Below are positions 16,499 to 24,322 of a stretch of DNA of 64,000 nucleotides, one piece after another (position 1 is the first letter of the stretch; every line of letters begins with the position of its first letter). Under the pieces are notes generated by a model. The model saw nothing but the letters and a program-made list of their open reading frames with translations. It did no database searches and was not told where the DNA came from. The translations under genes were made by a program, and so were the position numbers. The DNA is from Cacconaster sp045114175 (GTDB lineage Bacteria; Bacteroidota; Bacteroidia; Bacteroidales; UBA932), in the NCBI GenBank assembly GCA_045114175.1, contig JBGUJZ010000048.1:1-64000 (forward strand), read 5' to 3'.

Positions 16499-17701
16499 CT
16501 ATTCGCTGGTATAATTGTCGAAGTATCCCTGAACGAGCACGATGGGGGTGCCCTTGTCACCCGAACCGGAGGTCAAGTCGCAGAGCGAACCAATCAGGTC
16601 GGTCAGCTGGCGCGGAGTCGTACCCTCCGAAACCATCTTGCCTTTAAGATCTGCATCCTTGGCGCGGATACTTGCCGAGATGGCGTCGCGGAGCGCTTCC
16701 CCTTTGAGGTTGGCGAATTCGTTGTCTGCCAGATATTTGAGTTTAAGCTCGTTGGGCGTTCCAATCAGGCCGTCGGTGAAGGTCGGAGAGACGACCGGGT
16801 CAGCCAGCTCCCAGATCTTGCCCTTCGGATCCTTGAAGGCGCCGTCGCCGTAGATCATCACCTCTACGTGCTTGCCGGTGGCTTTCAGGATACGGGATTG
16901 AATGTCCAGAATCAGCTCCTTGCACGGGTGCGGGAAGAGCTTGACGCTGTCTTCGGTCGCTTTGTTGGAACCGAGCAGGCCGTAACGCTCGTTGTAGCCG
17001 CTGCCCTCTACCGGGGCATCCATGATGTCGTCCAGGCCAAGCACTACACGGGCACCGGCATCCTTGAGGATGCGTTTGGTGCGGAAGCGGGTGTGGATGT
17101 CGCAGCAAATGACGGTGTCGGTGTACTGCAGGATGGTCTTGGGGCGGTTGGCGAAGACAATCTCCACCTCGGCGCCGCATTCACGGATCAGGTCGCCGTA
17201 GTACTCCACGTAATCCATGCCGGTGAACTCGTGGCGAACCACGCCGAAGAGTTCGCGGTAGCGCTCCAGTGTCAGGACGTCAGAATAGGGGTTGATTCCG
17301 GCCTCATCCAGTGCATCCAGGCTTACCAGCGAGTTGCCGACCTCGTCCGACGGATAGCTGAGCATCAGCACAATCTTCTTGCAGCCGGCTGCGATACCGC
17401 GCAGGCAGATGGCAAAACGGTTGCGGGAGAGGATCGGGAAAATGACACCGACCGTTTCTCCACCGGTTTTGGCTTTGACATCTTTGGCGATGGCATCCAC
17501 CGTTGCATAGTTGCCTTGCGAACGGGCTACAATAGATTCCGTGACGGAAATCACGTCGCGGTTATGCAACGCAAATCCCTCTTCTGCTGCGGCTTCGAGC
17601 ACACAGGAAGTTACGATTTCAGCAATGTTGTCTCCTTGCCGGATAATCGGGCACCGGATTCCGCGGGACACAGTCCCGACTCTTCTTTCGTGATGATTCA
17701 T
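16499..17701 (-). CDS. CofE-like gamma-glutamyl ligase (COG1478 family, possible FolC2)
   Basis: A 400-residue protein similar to coenzyme F420-0:gamma-glutamyl ligases: NRDVISVTESIVARSQGNY near residues 46-64, ILSRNRFAICLRGIA, and GDGAFKDPKGKIWELADPVV followed by TFTDGLIGTPNELKLKYLAD. No other F420 gene is seen, and Bacteroidota are not known to make F420. COG1478 members were proposed, from memory, as alternative folylpolyglutamate ligases (FolC2). Its position 6 bp after folD fits a folate substrate. It is followed after 2 bp by DUF1846. The family is clear; the substrate is inference. Confidence 0.8.
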   Translation of the reverse strand: MNHHERRVGTVSRGIRCPIIRQGDNIAEIVTSCVLEAAAEEGFALHNRDVISVTESIVARSQGNYATVDAIAKDVKAKTGGETVGVIFPILSRNRFAICLRGIAAGCKKIVLMLSYPSDEVGNSLVSLDALDEAGINPYSDVLTLERYRELFGVVRHEFTGMDYVEYYGDLIRECGAEVEIVFANRPKTILQYTDTVICCDIHTRFRTKRILKDAGARVVLGLDDIMDAPVEGSGYNERYGLLGSNKATEDSVKLFPHPCKELILDIQSRILKATGKHVEVMIYGDGAFKDPKGKIWELADPVVSPTFTDGLIGTPNELKLKYLADNEFANLKGEALRDAISASIRAKDADLKGKMVSEGTTPRQLTDLIGSLCDLTSGSGDKGTPIVLVQGYFDNYTSE

Positions 17702-17707
17702 ATGCGG

Positions 17708-18568
17708 TTATTGTTTCTTTGATTCGCGTTTGATGAAACTATCCAAGGTATTCTGAATAAGCATGGTAATGGTCATCGGACCTACGCCGCCAGGGACAGG
17801 GGTGATGTACCCGGCCACCTCTTTGACGGCCGCGAAATCCACGTCGCCGCAGAGCCGGCCTTCGTCGTCGCGGTTCATGCCGACGTCAATCACGACGGCC
17901 CCGGGTTTGACCATATCGGCCGTCACGACATTGCGTTTGCCGACGGCGGCCACGATGATGTCGGCCTGGCGGGTGAGTGCGCCCAGGTTGCGGGTGCGAG
18001 AGTGGGCCATCACAACGGTAGCGTGCTGGTCCAGCAGCAGTTTAGCCATCGGCTTGCCCACGATGTTTGAGCGGCCGATCACTACGGCCAGTGCGCCGCG
18101 CAATTCGATGCCGGTGCTCTGGATAAGGTGGAGGCAGCCTTTCGGCGTGCAGGGGAGCGTGCAGGGTTTACCCAGCCAGAGCGCTCCGACATTGCCGGGA
18201 TGGAAGCCGTCAACATCTTTCTCCAGCGCGATGGTGTCAATCACCTTCTCCTCATTGATATGTGCGGGGAGCGGGAGCTGGACGAGGAGCCCGTCGATGG
18301 TGGGATCTTCATTCAGCGTTCGGATCTGCGCGAGCAGGTCAGCTTCCGAGGTGGATTCGGGCAGGGAGATCTGGACCGAGCGCAGTCCTACATATTCGGC
18401 GGCGCGGACCTTGTTGCGGACATAGACCTGGCTGGCTGGATTCTCACCTACGATGATGACAGCCAGACCGGGCCGGCGGCCGTACTGCCGCTCCAGCTCG
18501 ACTACCTGGGCCTTCATCTCCTCTTTCAGGTTGTCGGAAATCCGTTTTCCATCAATGATCGTTCCCAT
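17708..18568 (-). CDS. folD: Methylenetetrahydrofolate dehydrogenase/cyclohydrolase FolD
   Basis: A 286-residue protein with the FolD landmarks: SQVYVRNKVRAAEYVG (catalytic Lys), GLLVQLPLPAHINEEKV, EKDVDGFHPGNVG, IGRSNIVGKPMAKLLL (Rossmann loop), and PVPGGVGPMTITMLIQNT. It interconverts 5,10-methylene- and 10-formyl-tetrahydrofolate, the formyl donor used by PurN and PurH in the same operon. It starts 2 bp after purD ends, so coexpression with purine synthesis is direct. Confidence 0.95.
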   Translation of the reverse strand: MGTIIDGKRISDNLKEEMKAQVVELERQYGRRPGLAVIIVGENPASQVYVRNKVRAAEYVGLRSVQISLPESTSEADLLAQIRTLNEDPTIDGLLVQLPLPAHINEEKVIDTIALEKDVDGFHPGNVGALWLGKPCTLPCTPKGCLHLIQSTGIELRGALAVVIGRSNIVGKPMAKLLLDQHATVVMAHSRTRNLGALTRQADIIVAAVGKRNVVTADMVKPGAVVIDVGMNRDDEGRLCGDVDFAAVKEVAGYITPVPGGVGPMTITMLIQNTLDSFIKRESKKQ

Positions 18569-18570
18569 AG

Positions 18571-19836
18571 TCAGTTCACTTTATTGAGTGCACAGTGTGC
18601 AATGTCGTTTCTCCAGAAGAGATTCTCGCAGTGGATTTTGGTAATTTCCGCATAAACCTTTTCGCAGGCCTGGGCAATCGTAGAGCCTTCTGTCACTACC
18701 ATCATCACACGGCCGCCCGCGGTCAGGAGCTTGCCTTCCTTGAGTGCGGTACCCATGTGGAAGAGTTTGGCTTCGACCGTGTCGGTTCCTTGAATCTCAA
18801 CGCCTTTGGCATATCCGCCCGGATAGCCTTTGGAGGCGAGTACAACTCCCAAAGTTACACAATTCTTCCAAATAATCCGAGGGATTTCATGGCCCTTGGC
18901 AACGGCCTCAAAAATGGCGTAGAGGTCGCTCTCCAGCAGGGGCAGTACCACCTCGGTCTCGGGGTCGCCGAACCGGGCGTTGAACTCAATTACCTTGATG
19001 CCCTGCGGGGTTTTCATCAGTCCGCCGTAGAGCACGCCGCTCAACGGAAGCCCTTCGCTGCACATGGCCGCTGCGGCCTTGCAGAGAATCTCCCGGTAGG
19101 CGAATTCTTCATCTTCTTTCGTGATGAAAGGCAGTCCCGTATAGGCGCCCATTCCACCGGTATTCGGACCCTGATCACCGTCGAAAGCCCGTTTGTGATC
19201 CTGTGAGAGGGGCATGGGAGCCACCTGATTGCCGCAGACGAAGCACATAAACGAGAACTCTGGGCCGGTCAGGAAATCTTCTACGATTACGCTGGCTTCG
19301 CCGAACTTGCTCTCGAGCAGCATCTCGCGAAGGGCGGTATCCGCCTCCTCCAGGGTCTGGGCCACGACCACGCCCTTGCCGGCAGCCAGCCCGTCATATT
19401 TGAGTACGGCGGGGAAGGGGCGGGCAGCTACGTAGGCACGCGCCGCTTCATAGTCGGTGAAGGTACGGTAGCCGGCGGTAGGAATCCCGTATTTTTCCAT
19501 CAACTCCTTGGCAAAGCCCTTGCTGCTTTCAATCTGCGTGGCAGCGCGGGTGTGGCCAAAGATGGGCAATCCTTCAGCGCGGAAAGCATCTACGATGCCG
19601 GCAGCCAGCGCCGCTTCCGGACCGACTACCGTCAGGTCGATGGCCTGCTCTTTGGCGAAGGCCAGCAGGGCGGACACGTCGGTATCCTTGATGGGGACAT
19701 TGGTGGCTACGGCGCCGATACCCGCATTGCCCGGAGCGCAGAAGACCTCCGCCACCTGCGGCGAGCGCAGCAGGGCATCTACGATGGCGTGGCAGCGGCC
19801 GCCTCCTCCAACAACGAGTACTTTCTTGCTTTTCAT
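18571..19836 (-). CDS. purD: Phosphoribosylamine--glycine ligase
   Basis: A 421-residue ATP-grasp enzyme: VLVVGGGGRCHAIVDALLRS at the N-terminus, LKYDGLAAGKGVVVAQT (ATP-binding), DHKRAFDGDQGPNTGGMGAY (substrate loop), and EFNARFGDPETEVVLPLLE near the metal site. It condenses phosphoribosylamine with glycine to form GAR, step 2 of purine synthesis. Usual GGGGREHA is GGGGRCHA here, with Cys in place of Glu. The gene lies 3 bp after purH. Confidence 0.95.
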   Translation of the reverse strand: MKSKKVLVVGGGGRCHAIVDALLRSPQVAEVFCAPGNAGIGAVATNVPIKDTDVSALLAFAKEQAIDLTVVGPEAALAAGIVDAFRAEGLPIFGHTRAATQIESSKGFAKELMEKYGIPTAGYRTFTDYEAARAYVAARPFPAVLKYDGLAAGKGVVVAQTLEEADTALREMLLESKFGEASVIVEDFLTGPEFSFMCFVCGNQVAPMPLSQDHKRAFDGDQGPNTGGMGAYTGLPFITKEDEEFAYREILCKAAAAMCSEGLPLSGVLYGGLMKTPQGIKVIEFNARFGDPETEVVLPLLESDLYAIFEAVAKGHEIPRIIWKNCVTLGVVLASKGYPGGYAKGVEIQGTDTVEAKLFHMGTALKEGKLLTAGGRVMMVVTEGSTIAQACEKVYAEITKIHCENLFWRNDIAHCALNKVN

Positions 19837-19839
19837 GGA

Positions 19840-21369
19840 TTAGTGTTTGAAATGTCTTACGCCGGTGAAGAGCATCGTGATGCCCAGTTCATCGGCCTTG
19901 GCGATGGATTCTTCGTCGCGGATGCTGCCGCCCGGCTGCACGATGGCGGTCACCCCGTAGCGGGATGCCAGTTCCACCGTATCCCCGAAGGGAAGGAAGC
20001 CGTCCGAAGCGAGCACCAGATTCTCCGTGAAGCCGGCAGCCTGTGCCTCCTTGAGGGCGATTTCGGCAGATCCAACGCGGTTCATCTGGCCGGCGCCGAT
20101 GCCTACCGAATGGTTGTCGCGCACCACGGCGATGGCATTCGACTTGACGTGTTTGACCAGTTTCCAGCCGAACTTCAGATCGGCCATCTGGGCATCCGTC
20201 GGTTTCTTTTTGGTGACGCACATCTCTTCCGTGAGGTTCTCCACAGCGGTATCCAGCTGCTGGCTGAGCATACCGCCCGTCACGCTGATATACTGCGGAA
20301 CGGGAGCGTCGGAAGGCGTCATATCTACCTGAATTACACGCAGGTTCTTCTTGGAGGAGAGAATCTCGAGAGCTTCCGGTGTAAAGTCGGGCGCCAGGAC
20401 AATCTCCAGAAAGATAGGTTTCATGCCGGCTGCCACAGCGGCGGTCAAGGGCCGGTTGACGGCCACGATACCACCGTAGATGCTCACCTTGTCGGCTTCA
20501 TAAGCAGCCTCCCAGGCAGCCTCCAGCGTCTCGCCAACGGCTGCGCCGCACGGATTCATGTGCTTGAGGGCCACGCAGAATGGCTCAGCAAAGTCGCGGA
20601 CGATGCAGAGGGCCGCATTGGCATCCTGAATATTGTTGTAGGAAAGCTCCTTGCCCTGCAGCTGTTTGGCGAAAGCCAGGGAATAGGGAACGGCCTGGCC
20701 TGCCGCATAGAACTCAGCGGCCTGGTGAGGGTTCTCACCATAGCGGAGCGGTTGCTTCAGGTCATATTCCAGATAGAGCTTCTTGTTGAGGCCGGCCTTC
20801 TCGCGCATGTACGAGGCAATGCACATATCGTAGCTGGCGGTATGCGAATAGGCCTTGGCGGAGAGTTTGAGGCGGGTTTCCGGGGTGGTGTTTCCGCTGG
20901 TGCGAACCTCCTCCAGGATGGTGTCATAGTCGGACGGGTCGCAGACCACCGTAACGTCGCGCCAGTTTTTGGCGGCGCTGCGCAACATGGAGGGACCGCC
21001 GATATCGATATTCTCGATGGCCTCTTCCATCGTTACACCCTCTTTGGCAATGGTCTGGCGGAAGGGATAGAGGTTGACACAGACCATTTCGATGGTCTCG
21101 ATGCCGTTCTCTTTCAGGGTTTCCATGTGGGCGGGAACGTCGCGACGGGCCAGAATGCCGCCGTGTACCTTGGGGTGCAGGGTCTTGACGCGGCCGTCAC
21201 AGATTTCCGGGAAACCGGTCACTTCGCTGATACCGATGGTCTTTACGCCGCTCTCTTCAAGCAGACGCTGGGTTCCACCGGTGGCAATGATCTCCCAACC
21301 GAGTGCCTGCAGTCCCTTCACGAAGGGGACCAGGCCCGTTTTGTCGCTGACACTAACTAAAGCTCTCAT
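19840..21369 (-). CDS. purH: Bifunctional AICAR formyltransferase/IMP cyclohydrolase
   Basis: A 509-residue PurH. The N-terminal MGS-like cyclohydrolase domain (MRALVSVSDKTGLVPFVKGL, GGTQRLLEESG, GRVKTLHPKVHGGIL) is followed by the formyltransferase domain (residues 200 onward, with LKHMNPCGAAVG and FGWKLVKHVKSNAIAVV). It carries out the last two steps to IMP. The last residues (FTGVRHFKH) end as expected. Its start overlaps the purN stop by 4 bp (ATGA), indicating translational coupling. Confidence 0.95.
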   Translation of the reverse strand: MRALVSVSDKTGLVPFVKGLQALGWEIIATGGTQRLLEESGVKTIGISEVTGFPEICDGRVKTLHPKVHGGILARRDVPAHMETLKENGIETIEMVCVNLYPFRQTIAKEGVTMEEAIENIDIGGPSMLRSAAKNWRDVTVVCDPSDYDTILEEVRTSGNTTPETRLKLSAKAYSHTASYDMCIASYMREKAGLNKKLYLEYDLKQPLRYGENPHQAAEFYAAGQAVPYSLAFAKQLQGKELSYNNIQDANAALCIVRDFAEPFCVALKHMNPCGAAVGETLEAAWEAAYEADKVSIYGGIVAVNRPLTAAVAAGMKPIFLEIVLAPDFTPEALEILSSKKNLRVIQVDMTPSDAPVPQYISVTGGMLSQQLDTAVENLTEEMCVTKKKPTDAQMADLKFGWKLVKHVKSNAIAVVRDNHSVGIGAGQMNRVGSAEIALKEAQAAGFTENLVLASDGFLPFGDTVELASRYGVTAIVQPGGSIRDEESIAKADELGITMLFTGVRHFKH

Positions 21370-21926
21370 TGTAAAAGTTTTGCGATAGTTTCTACATACA
21401 GTTGATGCTCAATCACCTGACCCAGGCGATGCACTTCGGCCGGGTCGGAGCCTTCGTAAGGAAAGGCCCGCTGGGCGATAATCTGTCCGCCATCCAGCTG
21501 GTCGTTGACATAGTGGATGGTGATGCCGTACACCTTAACGCCATAGGCTACGGCATCCTCCACGGCGTGCGCCCCCTTGAAGGAGGGGAGCAGCGACGGG
21601 TGGATGTTGATGATGCGGCCACCATAGGCCTGCAACAGCGTGGGACCCACAATCCGCATATAGCCGGCCAGGCAGACGAGCTGGATGTCATGCGCATCGA
21701 GCAGCCGGACAATCTCTGCCTCATAGGCTGCCTTGCCGTTGTAGGATTTGGGATTGAAGACGAAGGATTCGATGCCGAACCGCTCTGCGCGGGCAATTAC
21801 CGGTGCACCGGGAACGTCGCAGACCATCAGGGCAATGCGTGCCTGCAGCCGGCCGTCGGCGCAAGCTTGCGCGATGGCTTCGAAATTGGTACCTGACCCG
21901 CTGGCAAAAACGGCAATCGCTTTCAT
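21366..21926 (-). CDS. purN: Phosphoribosylglycinamide formyltransferase
   Basis: A 186-residue enzyme with FASGSGTNFEAI (phosphate loop), AGYMRIVGPTLLQAYGGRIINIHPSLLPSFKGAHAVEDA (catalytic Asn-His in NIHPSLLPSF) and ITIHYVNDQLDGGQII (catalytic Asp). It transfers a formyl group from 10-formyl-THF to GAR. Coupled by 4-bp overlaps to purM upstream and purH downstream. Confidence 0.95.
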   Translation of the reverse strand: MKAIAVFASGSGTNFEAIAQACADGRLQARIALMVCDVPGAPVIARAERFGIESFVFNPKSYNGKAAYEAEIVRLLDAHDIQLVCLAGYMRIVGPTLLQAYGGRIINIHPSLLPSFKGAHAVEDAVAYGVKVYGITIHYVNDQLDGGQIIAQRAFPYEGSDPAEVHRLGQVIEHQLYVETIAKLLQ

Positions 21927-22948
21927 CGAATCTCTACGCCGGGTTTATTCGTTACACGCCCGATGACGGTAGCCCGTTCACCATGGCTTTCCAGAATGCG
22001 GATGGCCTCCGGGGCCTCCTTCTCGTCGAGGACGAGCACCATGCCAATACCCATGTTGAAGATATTGAACATCTCGCGATGCGGGATACCGCCCCACTTT
22101 TCAAGCATCCGGAATACCGGGAGAATCTCCCAAGATCCCTCCTGGATGGAGAGGCCCTGTCCTTCGTGGAGCACGCGGGGGATGTTCTCGTCGAAACCGC
22201 CGCCGGTGATGTGTGCCACCCCGTGCACGTCGCAGTGACGGATGACATCCAGCACCTGCTTGACGTAGATGCGGGTCGGGGTCAGGAGCACTTCGCCCAA
22301 CTTCCGGCCGCCGAATTCGGGGATCGGATCGGTATAGTTCAGTCCGGCGTCTGCCACGATCTTGCGGACCAGGCTGAAGCCGTTCGAGTGGACGCCGCTG
22401 CTGGCAATGCCCACCAGGACATCACCCACGGCCACTTTGCTGCCGTCAATCAGTTTGGACTTCTCCACGACACCGGTGGTGTAGCCGGCGATATCGTACT
22501 CGCCGTCGCCGTACATGCCCGGCATCTCGGCGGTCTCGCCGCCTACCAGCGCGCAGCCGGCCTGACGGCAACCCTCTGCAACACCCGCCACGATGGCTTC
22601 CACCTTGGCCGGGATGTTGTGGCCCAGTGCCACATAGTCCAGGAAAATCAGCGGTTCAGCGCCCTGGGCGAGCACGTCGTTGACGCACATGGCCACGGCA
22701 TCGATACCAATCGTGTCGTGTTTGTCCATTGCAAAGGCAATCTTCAGTTTGGTGCCTACACCGTCGGTTCCGCTGACCAGCACCGGTTCGCGGATGCCCA
22801 GCGTGGAGAGGTCAAACATACCGCCGAAGGAGCCGATGTTTCCCATCGAGCCCGTGCGGGAGGTGGAGGCCACATGCTGTTTGATGCGGCGGACCACTTC
22901 GTATCCCGCTTCCAGGTTGACGCCTGCTTTCTCGTAACTCTCTGCCAT
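21923..22948 (-). CDS. purM: Phosphoribosylformylglycinamidine cyclo-ligase
   Basis: A 341-residue AIR synthetase: AESYEKAGVNLEAGYEVV, SGTDGVGTKLKIAFAMDKHD (ATP/substrate loop), GGETAEMPGMYGDGEYDIAG and HITGGGFDENIPRVL. Forms AIR from FGAM with ATP. It starts 3 bp downstream of purF and overlaps purN by 4 bp. All conserved motifs are present. Confidence 0.95.
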   Translation of the reverse strand: MAESYEKAGVNLEAGYEVVRRIKQHVASTSRTGSMGNIGSFGGMFDLSTLGIREPVLVSGTDGVGTKLKIAFAMDKHDTIGIDAVAMCVNDVLAQGAEPLIFLDYVALGHNIPAKVEAIVAGVAEGCRQAGCALVGGETAEMPGMYGDGEYDIAGYTTGVVEKSKLIDGSKVAVGDVLVGIASSGVHSNGFSLVRKIVADAGLNYTDPIPEFGGRKLGEVLLTPTRIYVKQVLDVIRHCDVHGVAHITGGGFDENIPRVLHEGQGLSIQEGSWEILPVFRMLEKWGGIPHREMFNIFNMGIGMVLVLDEKEAPEAIRILESHGERATVIGRVTNKPGVEIR

Positions 22949-22951
22949 AAA

Positions 22952-24313
22952 CTATTTGTTGATTTCGCTTTCGTGATCGTAAATCGGGGTCGGATACTTG
23001 CCCGTGAAGCAGGCGAGGCAAAGCGCCTCGCGGCCCGGGCAGGATGCCACGGCGGATTCCGGGCTCAGGTAGCCCAGCGAATCGGCGCCAATCTTAACGC
23101 GAGCCTCTTCCAGGGTGCGGTGCGAGCAGAGCAGCTCCTCCTTGGTGGAGGTGTCCACACCGTAGAAGCAGGGGTGGGTCATCATCGGGCTGGCGATGCG
23201 GACATGGACCTCGCTGGCCCCTGCCTCGCGCAGCAGGTTGATGATCTTGAGGGAGGTGGTGCCGCGCACGATGGAGTCATCCACCAGCACCACGCGTTTG
23301 CCGGCCACAATGCTGTGCACGGCGGAAAGTTTCATCTTCACACCGCGTTCGCGCATGGGCTGCGACGGCTCAATAAAGGTACGACCCACATACTTGCTCT
23401 TGACCAGACCCATCTCGTAGGGCAGGCCAGACTCTTCTGCATAACCCATTGCAGCGCTCAGGCTGGAATCCGGCACGCCAACCACGATGTCCGCATCAGC
23501 GGGGCATTCGCGGCAGAGGCGGCGGCCCGACTCTTTACGGTAAGCGTGAACGTTGCAGCCGTCGATGTCGCTGTCCGGACGGGCAAAGTAGATGTACTCC
23601 ATTCCGCACATCAGGCGGCGCGGATGCTCATCGTACATCATGCTGCGGATGCCGTGGTGGTCAATCGTGACGATCTCACCCGGCTCCACGTCGCGCAGGA
23701 AGGTTGCGCCCACCAGGTCAAAGGCGCAGGTTTCGCTGCTCACCACATAACCGTCGCCCAGCTTGCCGAGTGCCAGCGGCTTGATCCCGTTGCGGTCGCG
23801 GCAGGCGTAGAGGCGGTTCTTGGTCATGATCAGGAAGGTGAATCCGCCCTCCATCTTCTGCAGCGCAGCCACGATATTGAAGATGCGGTCGTCGTTGGAT
23901 TCCTTCTTGATAAGGCAGGCCATCAGTTCGCTGTCCGTATCGGTCATGAAGATGTTGCCGCGCGATTCCAGATAGTTCACCACTTCCGCACGGTTGATCA
24001 AATTGCCGTCGTTGGCGATGGCAAAGTCGCCCGAATGGTGGTGGAAAAAGAGCGGCGGGACATTGTCCAGACCTCCCTTAGAGGCATTGGCATACTTGAC
24101 GCCACCCATGGCGATGTTGCCTTTGAGCGTGTCAAGAATACTCTGGTTGAATACTTCGCCGAGTAGGCCAAGGCCACGGTGACGAAGACCTTTTCCGTTT
24201 TCGTCAAAGGCAGCGATGCCGGCAGCTTCTTGCCCCCGGTGTTGCAAGGTGTGAAGTCCGTAATAGACAAGGTTGGCGGCGTGCGGAGCGCCATAAACAC
24301 CGAAAATGCTCAT
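22952..24313 (-). CDS. purF: Amidophosphoribosyltransferase with apparently degenerate glutaminase site
   Basis: A 453-residue PurF of the Bacillus type: LHTLQHRGQEAAGI, VVDDSIVRGTT-like VLVDDSIVRGTTSLK (PRPP loop) and Fe-S cysteines in MCGMEYIYF, HPCFYG and CLACFTG. The synthase half and 4Fe-4S ligands look normal. The glutaminase half is odd: the nucleophile Cys of C-G-(V/I)-F-G is absent, the protein beginning M-S-I-F-G directly after an in-frame TAG (the purL stop, three codons upstream). The usual catalytic Arg is Lys73 (GVKYAN) and the Asn of H-N-G-N is Asp102 (NDGN). Ser2 could stand in as nucleophile after Met removal, or the enzyme uses ammonia. Lies 9 bp after purL. Confidence 0.92.
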   Translation of the reverse strand: MSIFGVYGAPHAANLVYYGLHTLQHRGQEAAGIAAFDENGKGLRHRGLGLLGEVFNQSILDTLKGNIAMGGVKYANASKGGLDNVPPLFFHHHSGDFAIANDGNLINRAEVVNYLESRGNIFMTDTDSELMACLIKKESNDDRIFNIVAALQKMEGGFTFLIMTKNRLYACRDRNGIKPLALGKLGDGYVVSSETCAFDLVGATFLRDVEPGEIVTIDHHGIRSMMYDEHPRRLMCGMEYIYFARPDSDIDGCNVHAYRKESGRRLCRECPADADIVVGVPDSSLSAAMGYAEESGLPYEMGLVKSKYVGRTFIEPSQPMRERGVKMKLSAVHSIVAGKRVVLVDDSIVRGTTSLKIINLLREAGASEVHVRIASPMMTHPCFYGVDTSTKEELLCSHRTLEEARVKIGADSLGYLSPESAVASCPGREALCLACFTGKYPTPIYDHESEINK

Positions 24314-24322
24314 AACCTGATA

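Noticed and set aside
16499..17701. Evidence for coenzyme F420 synthesis
   Set aside because: Only the CofE-like gene is present; no other F420 gene is seen, and the folD context favours another substrate.
19552..21360. Long open frame opposite purH
   Set aside because: It mirrors purH codons, has no family motif, and arises from GC-rich codon bias. The same applies to long frames opposite purM/purF (21803-24166), purL (25724-27445), carB (31865-33733), the M16 gene (37879-39693), the serine operon (42515-45496), recQ (49896-51401) and the acyl ligase (54610-56493).
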